From assembly GCF_947488835.1 (NCBI RefSeq), contig NZ_CANLBK010000001.1:62001-126000 (forward strand): a stretch of DNA of 64,000 nt, read 5' to 3'. Below are positions 27,101 to 35,513 of the stretch, one piece after another. Position 1 is the stretch's first letter; each line of letters starts with the position of its first letter. Under the pieces are notes generated by a model. That model was not told the DNA's origin, ran no database searches, and saw only the letters and a list, made by a program, of their open reading frames with translations. This DNA is from an uncultured Marinobacter sp. GTDB lineage: Bacteria; Pseudomonadota; Gammaproteobacteria; Pseudomonadales; Oleiphilaceae. Made by a program: the position numbers and the translations under genes.

Positions 27101-27254
27101 TCCCTACCTCGCGGCAGGTGTGAACATCAACGATCTGGGTTTTGCGGATCCCACCCGCAAGGACGGCACAGCTACCTGGCTGGAAAACGTCAGCGGTGCA
27201 TCTGTTAGGCAAGGATTGCCTGTTCGGGTGCGTGTGGTAGAGAGTATGGCCTGA
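24153..27254 (+). CDS. ttrA: tetrathionate reductase catalytic subunit A (molybdopterin enzyme)
   Basis: Periplasmic Mo-bis(MGD) enzyme reducing tetrathionate to thiosulfate. 1033 residues. A Tat signal is at the start (NRRNFLKGAAAAGG). N-terminal [4Fe-4S] ligands Cys80, Cys83, Cys87 and Cys145 (CYGCTTKC, STACARG), and a probable Mo-ligand Cys261 in GAYCGLAFRMGSG. From memory, it matches Salmonella TtrA along its length (LVNGTSG; NPYHPLS; GGDLFGEG-like GGNLFGEG; HGGMMSGSGFY; the C-terminal GYGHRELGA, NLNDLGFADPTR-like end). ATG at 24153 follows CGGAG. No ttrRS sensor-regulator pair flanks it. Other substrates such as trithionate cannot be excluded. Confidence 0.94.
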   Translation: MDKNRRNFLKGAAAAGGAATFAAGYYGPLEKMGKGLVNGTSGVATADRLHGNSLAPEYSVDPKTGEVVLNPDQRIAFTVCYGCTTKCGVRVRIDNNEEKVLRVSGNPYHPLSSDEHLDESAPVLEAFQRMSSFQDQGQLNRSTACARGNAAMSQLTSDQRVLKCLKRTGPRGSNQWETIPFEQLLDEIVAGGNLFGEGEVEGLRSIRDLKTPLDSENPEYGPKSNQLLVMEATDYGRSALLKRFAFNAFGTRNYGHHGAYCGLAFRMGSGALMNDLAKNAHVKPDYANVKFALFIGTAPSQAGNPFKRQGRLLAQARTSGNMEYVLVDPALTAAASHSASDRNRWVSILPGTDTAFAMALIRWMLVNEAYAKDYLELPGNMAASKAGESGHTNATHLVIDDDNHPRAGYFLRLSDIAQAQAGADDDYPVVVNMTGDFESSEVATRGQLFVERTVETGAGPVRVRSSLFKLRQEAMRYSIEEYAEFCGIEPDVIRNLAKRFTSFGRMAAADTHGGMMSGSGFYASYSINMLNLLVGSFNQKGGVAKGGGSFNGVGAGPRYNLEDFPGKVGPKGVFLSRSRFPYEKTNEYKRRVAAGESPYPAAAPWRSLAPPILTEHLLSGLEGYPYKIKAMIGVMANPMYGQAGLTSLLEEKLKDPGNIGLYVAVDGFINETNRFADYVVPDSVMYEVWGFTGAWSGTLTKMTTACWPVVEPRQAKTAAGEPVCMDNFFIELGKRLELPGFGDNSIEGADGQMHGLNRAEDFYLRAAANIAMAGKPLPVASDEDIHASGIEALLDRIKSTVAGDEVGPVAHLYSRGGRFETMAKAYDKDKLGHAWKRPLCVYNEAVGTAIDSYSGKRLVGTPTHHAPRFWDGSLLRDHYPESEWPLLAFSFKSNLMNSYAIGLERLRMIKPYNPVLLHRNDAEKFGVRHGDTISIESPGGKVLALALVGGNVHEGALGIEHGYGHRELGAASHIIDGQERAGNPYLAAGVNINDLGFADPTRKDGTATWLENVSGASVRQGLPVRVRVVESMA

Positions 27255-27270
27255 TACTTGAGAGGATAAG

Positions 27271-27289
27271 GGCCCAGCAACGCTGGGCC
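27271..27289. terminator. hairpin between ttrA and dsbG
   Basis: GGCCCAGC (27271-27278) pairs perfectly with GCTGGGCC (27282-27289) around AAC, in the 51-bp gap between convergent genes. No clear T-run; probably a bidirectional terminator. Confidence 0.6.
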
Positions 27290-27305
27290 AGAATCTCTGA
27301 ATTGT

Positions 27306-28097
27306 TCAGGGTTTTGGGCTACCCATAATGGCTTCCATTTCATCGGAACGCGGCGCACCCTGTTTCATCTGGATGGCGCCATCAGTGCCTTTAAAATAGG
27401 TGCTTGGTGTAGCACTCAACCCCAAGTCAGACATCAGCCGATTGTTCTGCCTGATTTTTTTCGCATGCGCACTGACGATGTTGCGATTCACGGTAACGCC
27501 ACCCTGAGCATGATTTTGCTGGTTTTCTTTCAGAGCTTCACTGGGATTGTTTGAGCCCAGGATTGTCGCGGCCTTGGGCAGGCTGTCCTGTGCCAGTATG
27601 CCCACCATTACGTGCCGGAGTTGCACCTTGCCTGCATCAATCCAAGGCTCCGCGGCTTGGCGGAATCTGTGACAGAACGGGCAGTTAGGGTCGGTAAAGG
27701 TGTAGACAATAACCGGCGCATTGGCATCGCCATCACGCACCCAGTTGGCTTTTTCAATCTCACCCCAGGCCTTTTCGTTCTGAGGTCCCACAACCAATTC
27801 CTGTATTTTCGGGGCCGTAAGGTTTTCGCCGCGGCTGTCCAGCATGTTGCCTACGATCACGTGCTCCTTGTCTGGAGTGAGATAGAACGCAACCGGGCCA
27901 CCTGGCATGCTGCCGACATAGCCGGTCATGCCTCCAGGGCCTTCAAAAGTTGCCGAGATCGTTACGCCGCGATCAACCAGAAGTTGAACCGGATCAGGAA
28001 GTTTTTCTTGCGCGAGCGCGGGGAGGCTTAGCAGCCCGCTGGTCATCAGCGCCGTTGCAAGCAGGGATCGTTTCAGAGAGAAATCAGACAAGTGCAT
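27306..28097 (-). CDS. dsbG: thiol:disulfide interchange protein DsbG
   Basis: Periplasmic thioredoxin-fold protein of the DsbC/DsbG isomerase group. 263 residues with a Sec signal peptide (KRSLLATALMTSGLLSLPALAQ), an N-terminal dimerisation domain (about 30-115), and the catalytic domain with the CPFC active site at 139-142 in TDPNCPFCHRF. LSATPSTYFKGTDG carries the cis-Pro loop. The length and the GGMTGYVGSMPGGPVAFYLTPDKEHVIVGNMLD region favour DsbG over DsbC. The tlpA-like gene lies 20 bp upstream on the same strand; the pair resembles the dsbG cluster of P. aeruginosa, though no dsbD homologue is present here. Confidence 0.92.
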   Translation of the reverse strand: MHLSDFSLKRSLLATALMTSGLLSLPALAQEKLPDPVQLLVDRGVTISATFEGPGGMTGYVGSMPGGPVAFYLTPDKEHVIVGNMLDSRGENLTAPKIQELVVGPQNEKAWGEIEKANWVRDGDANAPVIVYTFTDPNCPFCHRFRQAAEPWIDAGKVQLRHVMVGILAQDSLPKAATILGSNNPSEALKENQQNHAQGGVTVNRNIVSAHAKKIRQNNRLMSDLGLSATPSTYFKGTDGAIQMKQGAPRSDEMEAIMGSPKP

Positions 28098-28117
28098 AGT
28101 TAGTCTCCAGGTGAGGT

Positions 28118-28933
28118 TCAGTCCGCGCTAAAGCTTCGGAGATTGTGAGCAAGGGATGCGTTCGACAGTTCGCCCAAGTGCGCATTCACCTGCTTACCGT
28201 TTGCATCGTAGAAGAGCGTGGTCGGCAAGGCTTGGCTGCCCGTTGTGCGGCCAAGGCTGGCGCTGGTGTCAGTAAGGACATTGTTCAGCGAGAGCTTGTG
28301 CTGGTCCATGAACTGAGTAATGGTTTCAGGGTATTCACCCTGATTTACAAACACAAAGGTAATGTCCGGGTTTTCCAGTTGAGCTTGTTCCAGTACAGGC
28401 ATCTCCCGGATGCAGGGCGGGCACCAGGTTGCCCACAGGTTCACCACAATGGGCTTACCTTTTGCTACTTCCTGAAGCGTTACCGGCGTGCCGTCCATCA
28501 GACTGAAACTACTTTGAGGCATGCTTCTGGAGCTGCTTTCGACCAATGTGACCAGCAGGGATATGGAGCCCCAGGTTAGCATCCCGGTTGCTACAGCAAT
28601 GGATAAAGGCTTACGGATACTGGCGTGCCGCCAGAGCTTCCAGGCGGTCAGCGCAATTGCACCGAGCACGCCGGCGACAATATGAAAGCCGCCATCCCGA
28701 ATATCGACGATGCCCCAAAGGTTGTCCTGATAATACTCGAAGTACTGGATTACGAAGCCAACTCGCGCAGCAACCATGGAGGCCAGAAAAATATCAGATA
28801 GGGTTCCGGCGATAGGCACGCCGTGTTTTCGCCCACTGACAGCGCCAACAACCAGTGCAAGCACGAATGCGCCAAGTAACAGAACATGCCCCAAAGACAG
28901 GCTTAGCGGGCCTAAACTAACCGATAGCATCAT
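28118..28933 (-). CDS. TlpA-like thiol-disulfide oxidoreductase with an N-terminal Lgt-like membrane domain
   Basis: 271 residues. The first 130 contain about four hydrophobic segments; the stretch VAARVGFVIQYFEYYQDNLWGIVDIRDGGFHIVAGVLGAIAL (in parts) resembles the prolipoprotein diacylglyceryl transferase fold, but the catalytic Lgt signature is not complete, so it is probably a membrane anchor. Residues from about 140 form a TlpA/ResA thioredoxin domain with the WCPPC redox site at 170-174 and the cis-Pro loop SQALPTTLFYD. It likely supplies reducing equivalents in the periplasm, perhaps to DsbG encoded 20 bp downstream. ATG-ATG start; divergent from pxpA. Confidence 0.85.
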   Translation of the reverse strand: MMLSVSLGPLSLSLGHVLLLGAFVLALVVGAVSGRKHGVPIAGTLSDIFLASMVAARVGFVIQYFEYYQDNLWGIVDIRDGGFHIVAGVLGAIALTAWKLWRHASIRKPLSIAVATGMLTWGSISLLVTLVESSSRSMPQSSFSLMDGTPVTLQEVAKGKPIVVNLWATWCPPCIREMPVLEQAQLENPDITFVFVNQGEYPETITQFMDQHKLSLNNVLTDTSASLGRTTGSQALPTTLFYDANGKQVNAHLGELSNASLAHNLRSFSAD

Positions 28934-29053
28934 CGCTCCTTGTTTATAACTTTATAACTGGCGGGCATACGACCCGAAGATCTCCCATGAGTTCCTTTTT
29001 CAGGCTATTGTTAGGCTCAATAGTTTGTTTTTTAGGGGTGACTGGATACAAGC

Positions 29054-29785
29054 ATGTTATTGAATTGCGATATTGGTGAGAGTTTTGGTGCCTGGACGAT
29101 GGGGCTGGATGAGCAGGTTATGCCTTATATTGACCAGGCAAACATTGCCTGCGGCTTTCATGCCGGTGACCCTTTCGTTATGCAAAATACCGTTCGCTTG
29201 GCGCTGCAGCATAACGTGGCTCTGGGTGCCCATCCTGCCTACCCGGATCTTCAGGGCTTTGGCCGTCGCTCCATGGTATGTCGCCCGGAAGAGATTCACG
29301 CCATGGTGCTTTACCAGGTAGGAGCCTTGAGCCAGATAGCGGCAGCACAAGGTGGCAAGCTCAGCTACGTTAAACCCCATGGCGCGCTCTATAACGACAT
29401 GATGCGGGATGAAGCCGTGCTCAGGGCAATTCTTGGAGCGCTTGGTCAAACCACTGGCAAACTTGCACTCATGGCGATGACAACGGCTGATAATCAGCCG
29501 TTAAAGGCGCTGTGTGCGGAGTATGGCGTTGAGTTATTACTTGAAGCCTTCGCGGATCGTGCATATGACGAAAAAGGGTACATTGTTCCTCGCCGCATCG
29601 CGGGGGCCGTACATCACGATACGGACATTATACTGCGCCAGGCAAAAGCGATTGCTGAAGGGGGCGCCATCTCGACGATTAACGGAAGATTGCTCACACT
29701 GGAAGCAGATACTCTGTGTGTTCACGGCGACAACCCCGAGTCGGTTGCCGCCGTGCGAGCTATTCGTCAGGCGCTTACCACATAA
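29054..29785 (+). CDS. pxpA: 5-oxoprolinase subunit A (LamB/YcsF family)
   Basis: 243 residues, the family length. The N-terminal [12 protein letters not shown] and [11 protein letters not shown] motifs, [17 protein letters not shown], and [12 protein letters not shown] are diagnostic. PxpA works with PxpB and PxpC in ATP-dependent conversion of 5-oxoproline to glutamate. Neither pxpB nor pxpC is adjacent, so partner genes must be elsewhere or the protein acts differently. The 3' end overlaps the convergent DUF2058 gene by 11 bp. Confidence 0.9.
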   Translation: MLLNCDIGESFGAWTMGLDEQVMPYIDQANIACGFHAGDPFVMQNTVRLALQHNVALGAHPAYPDLQGFGRRSMVCRPEEIHAMVLYQVGALSQIAAAQGGKLSYVKPHGALYNDMMRDEAVLRAILGALGQTTGKLALMAMTTADNQPLKALCAEYGVELLLEAFADRAYDEKGYIVPRRIAGAVHHDTDIILRQAKAIAEGGAISTINGRLLTLEADTLCVHGDNPESVAAVRAIRQALTT

Positions 29786-30311
29786 GGTCGTCGGGAATTT
29801 CATACCCTGCGTATGGATCGTCGTCACCCACATCGTCTTTCGTGCGGTCGTGGAGCACAACCACTGCCTGTGCATCACGCTCGATAATCTTACGCGCCAC
29901 ACCGTCGGCGACAATCTCATACTGATCATTTACCGACACGATGGCCAAGCGGCCCCGGGAGAGTTGATCGGCCATGATGTCGTCGACATACAGTTTTTTG
30001 ATTTTTTTGTCGTGAACGAATTGATATGAGGTTTCGCCCCGGCTGCGATCCAGCCGATTGGTCTCCACCAGTTGGCGAATTTGGGCCTGAACAGCCTTCT
30101 TCTCGGCTTCCTGCTGCCGCTTGAGGTTCAGCTGACGGTCGCGTTCGGCCTTTTCTTCACGGGCTTGACGGGCCCGGATCTCGGTCTCATTAACCTGCAC
30201 GGCACCTTTGGGCTGCTGTTTGCGCTGTTTGTGTTTTTCATTGCGAATAGCTTTGGCCTTTTTTTGATCGGCCAGGCCCGCTTTCAATAGCTGATCCTGC
30301 AAGGATGCCAT
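29775..30311 (-). CDS. yaiL: DUF2058 family protein (YaiL-like)
   Basis: 178 residues. Highly charged coiled-coil N-terminal half ([28 protein letters not shown], repeated Lys/Glu/Gln up to about residue 95) and a compact C-terminal domain ([30 protein letters not shown]). This matches E. coli YaiL, a nucleoid- or RNA-associated protein of unclear role. Divergent from dbpA; its tail overlaps that of pxpA. Confidence 0.88.
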   Translation of the reverse strand: MASLQDQLLKAGLADQKKAKAIRNEKHKQRKQQPKGAVQVNETEIRARQAREEKAERDRQLNLKRQQEAEKKAVQAQIRQLVETNRLDRSRGETSYQFVHDKKIKKLYVDDIMADQLSRGRLAIVSVNDQYEIVADGVARKIIERDAQAVVVLHDRTKDDVGDDDPYAGYEIPDDLMW

Positions 30312-30418
30312 GGGATAACTCCGTTAATTGGTCATGAATTCTGGTATTCTATGGCGTTAGTATACGCCCTCGTGCTTACCTTCTTAACCAGCAACCGCTG
30401 ATTCCGGGATTTTCTTGT

Positions 30419-31792
30419 ATGCCTTCCTTTAAAGATCTTGATCTGTCTGCAGCCATGCAGGCCAATCTCGCCCAGTTGGGCTTTTCACAACCTACGGACA
30501 TTCAGGAGCGAGCCTTGCCTCATTGCCTGGCGGGTCGTGACGTGATCGCCATGGCGCAGACCGGCAGTGGTAAAACGGCGGCTTTCGGCATCGGACTGAT
30601 TGAAGGCCTCAAGCCGAAACTGTTTGCGGTGCAGGGGCTGGTGCTGTGTCCCACCCGTGAGCTGGCAGATCAGGTAGCGAAGGCCCTGAGGGAAATGGCA
30701 CGGGCGCAGGAAAACGTAAAGATTCTGACCCTCTGTGGCGGCGTGTCTATTGGACCGCAAATTGGCTCTCTGGCTCATGGTGCGCATATCGTTGTTGGTA
30801 CACCTGGGCGAATTGCCGACCATCTGCGCAAAGGGACTCTGGATCTTAAGCGTCTCACGACCCTGGTTCTGGACGAGGCCGACCGGATGCTCGATATGGG
30901 TTTCCAACCCGCCATGGAAGAAATTCTGAGTTACACGCCCAAGCAACGCCAAACGCTGATGTTTTCAGCGACCTGGCCGGATTCGATCCGTAAACTCAGC
31001 GCCGGGTTCCAAAGGGAGCCGGTGGATGTGCGGGCAGAGTCGCAAAGCGTCAATACCGATATTCGTGAGCTGTTTTATGAAATTCCTGCCTCGGAGCGCA
31101 CCCGAGCCATCGTGAGCTTGTTGTCTGAGCATCAGCCTGCATCCTGTCTGGTGTTCTGTTCCATGAAACAGCAGTGCGATGAACTGGCGGCAGAGCTTGG
31201 CGCGCAGGGGTTCTCGGCATTGGCGTTGCACGGCGATCTCGAGCAGCGCGAGCGCGATAGTGTCCTGGTGCGTTTTGCTAACCAGAGTTGTCAGGTTTTG
31301 GTGGCAACCGACGTTGCAGCACGCGGTCTGGACATCAAGGCTTTGCCATTGGTAATCAATGCCGAACCCGCACGGGACCCGGAAGTGCACACTCATCGGG
31401 TAGGGCGCACCGGGCGTGCAGGTGAAGCAGGTCTGGCGGTTACGCTGTGCAGCCCCGCGCAGGGTCATAAAATTAATCGTCTTGAGAGTGAGCGGGGGCG
31501 TCCGGTTACTTGGGGAGACACCGAAATTCTGCTTTCAGTACCCGCAGAGCCGGTCACCCCGGCGATGAAAACGCTTTGTATCGCAGCCGGGCGTAAGGAA
31601 AAGCTCCGCCCGGGGGATGTGCTTGGTGCACTCACTGGAGAAGCCGGCCTGGATGGTAAATCCGTGGGCAAAATCGATCTGTTTGAGTTTCAGTGCTTCG
31701 TCGCTGTCGAGGCAGGGCAGGCCAAACGTGCCCTGAAACGCCTTGAAGATGGAAAAATAAAGGGTCGCAAGCTAAGGGTCAGGCTGGTCTGA
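30419..31792 (+). CDS. dbpA: ATP-dependent RNA helicase DbpA
   Basis: DEAD-box helicase acting in 50S ribosome assembly through 23S rRNA hairpin 92. 457 residues: Q motif region (FKDLDLSAAMQANLAQLGFSQPTDIQ), Walker A AQTGSGKT, PTRELADQV, DEADRM, SAT, then the second RecA domain with HRVGRTGRAG. The C-terminal 75 residues (KLRPGDVLGALTGEAGLDGKSVGKIDLFEFQCFVAV in parts) form the DbpA RNA-recognition domain that separates it from other DEAD-box helicases. Confidence 0.96.
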   Translation: MPSFKDLDLSAAMQANLAQLGFSQPTDIQERALPHCLAGRDVIAMAQTGSGKTAAFGIGLIEGLKPKLFAVQGLVLCPTRELADQVAKALREMARAQENVKILTLCGGVSIGPQIGSLAHGAHIVVGTPGRIADHLRKGTLDLKRLTTLVLDEADRMLDMGFQPAMEEILSYTPKQRQTLMFSATWPDSIRKLSAGFQREPVDVRAESQSVNTDIRELFYEIPASERTRAIVSLLSEHQPASCLVFCSMKQQCDELAAELGAQGFSALALHGDLEQRERDSVLVRFANQSCQVLVATDVAARGLDIKALPLVINAEPARDPEVHTHRVGRTGRAGEAGLAVTLCSPAQGHKINRLESERGRPVTWGDTEILLSVPAEPVTPAMKTLCIAAGRKEKLRPGDVLGALTGEAGLDGKSVGKIDLFEFQCFVAVEAGQAKRALKRLEDGKIKGRKLRVRLV

Positions 31793-31891
31793 GAGTGTGT
31801 CGTCGCGGGCTTTTCTTGCGCTTTGAGGTCGTGGCGAAGCGCTCGGAAAGTTCGTATAGCCTTTTTTGATTTGGTTGCTCACTGCGCCCGA

Positions 31892-31969
31892 AACCGGTAA
31901 ATTACGCAGGATTTTGCCTCCGGGTTTATTCCGGCGCACCTAAAGGCTCAGGCCATCGGTGCACCGGTT
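31892..31969 (+). ncRNA. candidate structured leader before oadG, family unknown
   Basis: In the 219-bp gap between dbpA and oadG. AACCGGT (31892-31898) can pair with ACCGGTT (31963-31969), enclosing two further stems: CCGG/CCGG (31920-31923 with 31931-31934) and GCACC/GGTGC (31936-31940 with 31958-31962) with an inner GGC/GCC. This gives a plausible three-way junction about 43 bp before the oadG start. I could not match it to a known riboswitch. Confidence 0.35.
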
Positions 31970-32011
31970 CCCTGGGAAAACACACAAATGAATCACAGGT
32001 AGCTATTCAAT

Positions 32012-32260
32012 ATGGATGACCTGATGTCACAAGCCGTCGATCTGATGGTTGCGGGTATGGGCTTTGTGTTCGTGTTCCTGATTATTCTGGTGTTCGCGAC
32101 CCTGCTTATGTCCAAACTGCTTATCCGGTTTGCACCGCCCGAGCCGGTAACCCCGGCCAAAAAGCCCCGTGCCAAGCCCAAGGCACCTGTTTCAGTTGAT
32201 CCTGATACAGCAGAGGCGATTAAACAGGCGATTGCCAAATTCCGGTCGCGCCACAAGTAA
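32012..32260 (+). CDS. oadG: oxaloacetate decarboxylase gamma subunit
   Basis: 82-residue membrane protein that holds the Na+-pumping decarboxylase together. One transmembrane helix at about 13-36 (VAGMGFVFVFLIILVFATLLMSKL), then a Pro/Lys-rich linker (APPEPVTPAKKPRAKPKA) and a short C-terminal tail that in the family binds OadA and Zn2+. First gene of oadGAB. No strong Shine-Dalgarno is seen before the ATG. Confidence 0.92.
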   Translation: MDDLMSQAVDLMVAGMGFVFVFLIILVFATLLMSKLLIRFAPPEPVTPAKKPRAKPKAPVSVDPDTAEAIKQAIAKFRSRHK

Positions 32261-32309
32261 GTGAGCCGGTAACCGATTAGATAGAACCTTTAAACAGAAG
32301 GCTGACACG

Positions 32310-34097
32310 ATGACTGATACAAAGAAACCGCTGGGGATTACGGACGTTATACTCCGCGACGCCCACCAGTCCCTGCTCGCCACCCGTATGCGGCTTGACG
32401 ACATGCTGCCCATTGCCGAGAAACTCGACAAAGTCGGTTTCTGGTCTTTGGAATCCTGGGGTGGAGCTACCTTCGACTCCTGCATCCGTTACCTGGGCGA
32501 AGATCCTTGGGAGCGCATTCGCGAACTGAAAAAGGTAATGCCCAACACGCCCCAGCAAATGCTGCTTCGTGGTCAGAACCTTCTGGGTTATCGGCATTAT
32601 GCGGATGACGTGGTAGAGCGGTTTGTTGATCGTGCCGCAGAAAACGGCATTGATGTGTTCCGTATTTTCGATGCGATGAACGATCCCCGCAACCTGGCGA
32701 CCGCCATCAAGGCCGTGAAGAAAACCGGCAAGCACGCACAAGGCACCATCTCTTATACCACCAGCCCGGTGCACACCATCGAGATGTGGGTAGAGTTGGC
32801 GAAAGAAGTTGCCGACATGGGCGCAGATTCCATTGCGATCAAGGACATGGCCGGTATTCTCAAGCCCTACGTGGCTTTTGATCTGGTTAGCCGCCTGAAG
32901 AAAGAACTCGACATCCCGATTCACATGCAGTGCCACGCGACCACTGGCATGTCTACCGCGACAGCTATCAAAGCAGCGGAAGCCGGTATTGATAACGTGG
33001 ATACGGCCATATCTTCAATGAGTATGACTTACGGCCATTCGCCCACTGAGGCGGTTGTTGCCATTCTTGAAGGCACCGAGCGTGACACTGGTCTGGACCT
33101 TGTGTTGCTGGAAGAAATTGCCAGTTACTTCCGCGAAGTTCGCAAGAAGTACGCAAAGTTTGAAGGCAGCCTCCGTGGTACCGATTCGCGCATCCTGATT
33201 GCTCAGGTACCGGGCGGTATGTTGACCAACATGGAAGGCCAGCTCAAAGAGCAGAATGCTGCGCATCGATTTGACGAAGTACTGGCTGAAATCCCCAAGG
33301 TTCGTGAGGACCTGGGCTTCATCCCGCTGGTAACACCGACGTCTCAGATTGTAGGTACTCAGGCTGTACTTAACGTTCTGACGGGCGAGCGTTATAAGTC
33401 TATCTCCAAGGAAACCGCGGCCATCCTGAAGGGCGAGTACGGCTCCGCGCCTGCGCCTTTCAACAAAGAGCTGCAGGAAAGGGTTCTGGAAGGTAAAGAA
33501 GCTATTACTTGCCGTCCGGCTGACAATATTGAGCCGGAAATGGACAAGCTGACCGACGAGCTGAAAAAGCTGGCAGGCGAGAAAGGCATTAAGCTGGCGG
33601 ACAACACCGTTGATGATGTTCTGACCTATGCTCTGTTCCCGCAGATTGGTCTCAAGTTCCTTGAAAACCGCAACAATCCGGATGCCTTTGAGCCAGTGCC
33701 TACGGCTGAAGGCGCGCTTCCGGCCAAGAAGGCCAGCGGCCCTGAAACTTATACTGTTGATGTTAACGGTAAGAAATTCGTGGTTGCAGTGTCTGAAGGC
33801 GGCGAAATCTCCCAGATTCAGGGCGAGGGTGGTGCTGCATCTGCGCCAGCTGCGTCTGCCGCGCCAGCCCCGGCTGCCGGTGAAGGCGAGCCTGTTATCG
33901 CACCTCTGGGTGGCAACATCTTCAAGGTGCTGGTGTCACCAGGCGAAGCCGTTGAAGAAGGCGATGTGCTGATTATTCTCGAGGCCATGAAAATGGAAAC
34001 CGAGATTCGTGCACCAAAGGCCGGCACTGTCGGCGAAGTCTTCATCAAGGTCGGTGATGCCGTCTCCCCTGATGATGAAATGCTGACAATCGCATAA
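32310..34097 (+). CDS. oadA: oxaloacetate decarboxylase alpha subunit (biotin carboxyltransferase)
   Basis: 595 residues. Carboxyltransferase TIM-barrel domain from [18 protein letters not shown], with the metal-binding [10 protein letters not shown], a PYC/OADA domain (about 310-460), an Ala/Pro-rich flexible linker (about 505-525), and a biotinyl domain with EAMKMET, biotinylated Lys561. It removes CO2 from oxaloacetate to biotin; OadB then releases it while exporting Na+. ATG 49 bp after oadG, 14 bp before oadB. Confidence 0.97.
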   Translation: MTDTKKPLGITDVILRDAHQSLLATRMRLDDMLPIAEKLDKVGFWSLESWGGATFDSCIRYLGEDPWERIRELKKVMPNTPQQMLLRGQNLLGYRHYADDVVERFVDRAAENGIDVFRIFDAMNDPRNLATAIKAVKKTGKHAQGTISYTTSPVHTIEMWVELAKEVADMGADSIAIKDMAGILKPYVAFDLVSRLKKELDIPIHMQCHATTGMSTATAIKAAEAGIDNVDTAISSMSMTYGHSPTEAVVAILEGTERDTGLDLVLLEEIASYFREVRKKYAKFEGSLRGTDSRILIAQVPGGMLTNMEGQLKEQNAAHRFDEVLAEIPKVREDLGFIPLVTPTSQIVGTQAVLNVLTGERYKSISKETAAILKGEYGSAPAPFNKELQERVLEGKEAITCRPADNIEPEMDKLTDELKKLAGEKGIKLADNTVDDVLTYALFPQIGLKFLENRNNPDAFEPVPTAEGALPAKKASGPETYTVDVNGKKFVVAVSEGGEISQIQGEGGAASAPAASAAPAPAAGEGEPVIAPLGGNIFKVLVSPGEAVEEGDVLIILEAMKMETEIRAPKAGTVGEVFIKVGDAVSPDDEMLTIA

Positions 34098-34111
34098 AGG
34101 GCCAGCATTCC

Positions 34112-35446
34112 ATGGATAAGTTAATGACGTTATGGACAGGTAGTGGCCTGTTCAATATAGAACTTGGCCAGGTGATCATGATTGCCGTTGGCCTGCTTCT
34201 TCTGTTCCTTGCGATTCGCAAAGGGTTTGAGCCATTGCTGCTGGTGCCTATCGGGTTTGGTGGCATTCTGGCGAATATTCCGGAGGCAGGGCTTGCCCTG
34301 ACTGCGGCAGAAAATGCTATCCATCTTGCCATGAGTGGCGGGAAAGGGGAGTTGCTGGCTGCGCTTGCTGCGCCTCTGGATGTGGCTTATCAGGCTGGGC
34401 AAGCAATTACGCCCGAGCTGAAAGAAGCGTTCAAGGTGGCCGTAAAAGAAGCTAGCTATTCCGAAATGGCAGCAGCTAATACGGTCGCTCAGGATGCCGG
34501 TTATGGTAATGGCATGCTGTATAACTTCTATTCTGTGGTTATCGGCAGCACCATCGGGCCTCTGGTGATTTTCATGGGTGTTGGTGCAATGACGGATTTC
34601 GGTCCGTTGCTGGCTAACCCGAAAACCATGCTGCTGGGTGCTGCTGCCCAGTTCGGTATCTTCGGTACCGTTTTGGGTGCCGCACTGCTGGATTGGCTTG
34701 GCATACTGGAGTTCACGATTCTGGAAGCCGCCGCTATCGGTATCATTGGTGGTGCTGATGGCCCGACGTCCATCTACGTTTCCAGTGTTCTGGCTCCGCA
34801 TCTGTTGGGTGCAATTGCGGTATCCGCATACGCCTACATGGCTATGGTTCCGATGATTCAGCCGCCGATCATGAAAGCGCTGACTACAGAGAAAGAGCGG
34901 GCTATCAAGATGTCCCAGCTGCGCCCTGTCAGCAAGCGTGAAAAGATCGTTTTCCCGCTGGTTGTTCTGATCGCTGTGGTTCTATTCCTGCCAGATGCTG
35001 CGCCCCTGCTGGGTATGTTCTGCTTCGGTAACCTGATGCGCGAGTGTGGTGTGGTGGAGCGTTTGAACGACACCGCCCAGAATGCTCTGATCAACATCAC
35101 TACGATTTTCCTGGGTTTGTCTGTTGGTTCCAAGCTGATGGCGGACAAGTTCCTGGATGGCCAGACTCTGGGTATTCTGGGGCTGGGTATCGTAGCGTTT
35201 GGCGTGGGCACGGCGTGTGGTGTTCTCATGGCCAAGTTGATGAACAAGTTCAGTAAGGATCCGATCAACCCGTTGATTGGTTCTGCCGGTGTATCTGCGG
35301 TGCCGATGGCGGCGCGGGTTTCCAACAAGGTTGGTCTTGAGGCGAATCCGCAGAACTTCCTGCTGATGCATGCTATGGGGCCGAACGTTGCTGGTGTTAT
35401 CGGTTCGGCTGTTGCTGCGGGTGTGATGATCAAGCTACTTAGCTGA
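34112..35446 (+). CDS. oadB: oxaloacetate decarboxylase beta subunit (Na+ pump)
   Basis: 444-residue polytopic membrane protein that decarboxylates carboxybiotin and extrudes Na+. Family signatures: [19 protein letters not shown], the conserved Na+ site region [20 protein letters not shown] (Asp of GADGPT), and the C-terminal [20 protein letters not shown] and [18 protein letters not shown]. The marine setting fits energy coupling through Na+. Last gene of oadGAB; a terminator follows. Confidence 0.97.
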   Translation: MDKLMTLWTGSGLFNIELGQVIMIAVGLLLLFLAIRKGFEPLLLVPIGFGGILANIPEAGLALTAAENAIHLAMSGGKGELLAALAAPLDVAYQAGQAITPELKEAFKVAVKEASYSEMAAANTVAQDAGYGNGMLYNFYSVVIGSTIGPLVIFMGVGAMTDFGPLLANPKTMLLGAAAQFGIFGTVLGAALLDWLGILEFTILEAAAIGIIGGADGPTSIYVSSVLAPHLLGAIAVSAYAYMAMVPMIQPPIMKALTTEKERAIKMSQLRPVSKREKIVFPLVVLIAVVLFLPDAAPLLGMFCFGNLMRECGVVERLNDTAQNALINITTIFLGLSVGSKLMADKFLDGQTLGILGLGIVAFGVGTACGVLMAKLMNKFSKDPINPLIGSAGVSAVPMAARVSNKVGLEANPQNFLLMHAMGPNVAGVIGSAVAAGVMIKLLS

Positions 35447-35466
35447 TTGTTGCCCTTGTAGTTCTG

Positions 35467-35505
35467 AAAACCCCGCCTTGCGTTAGCTCGGTGGGGTTTT
35501 CTGCT
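35467..35505. terminator. terminator between oadB and the chemoreceptor gene
   Basis: AAAACCCCGCC (35467-35477) pairs with GGTGGGGTTTT (35490-35500) including one G-T pair; flanking A and T runs make it work on both strands for the two convergent genes. Confidence 0.9.
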
Positions 35506-35513
35506 TTTCAGGC

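Noticed and set aside
21692-28933. tRNA-Arg-borne genomic island containing ttrBCA, dsbG and the tlpA-like gene
   Set aside because: No integrase gene and no partial tRNA copy at a right boundary could be seen; left as possibility only.
31892-31969. Cyclic di-GMP-I (GEMM) riboswitch before oadG
   Set aside because: The region has some similar G/C stretches but lacks the conserved GCAAAGCC-type core and tetraloop of that class.
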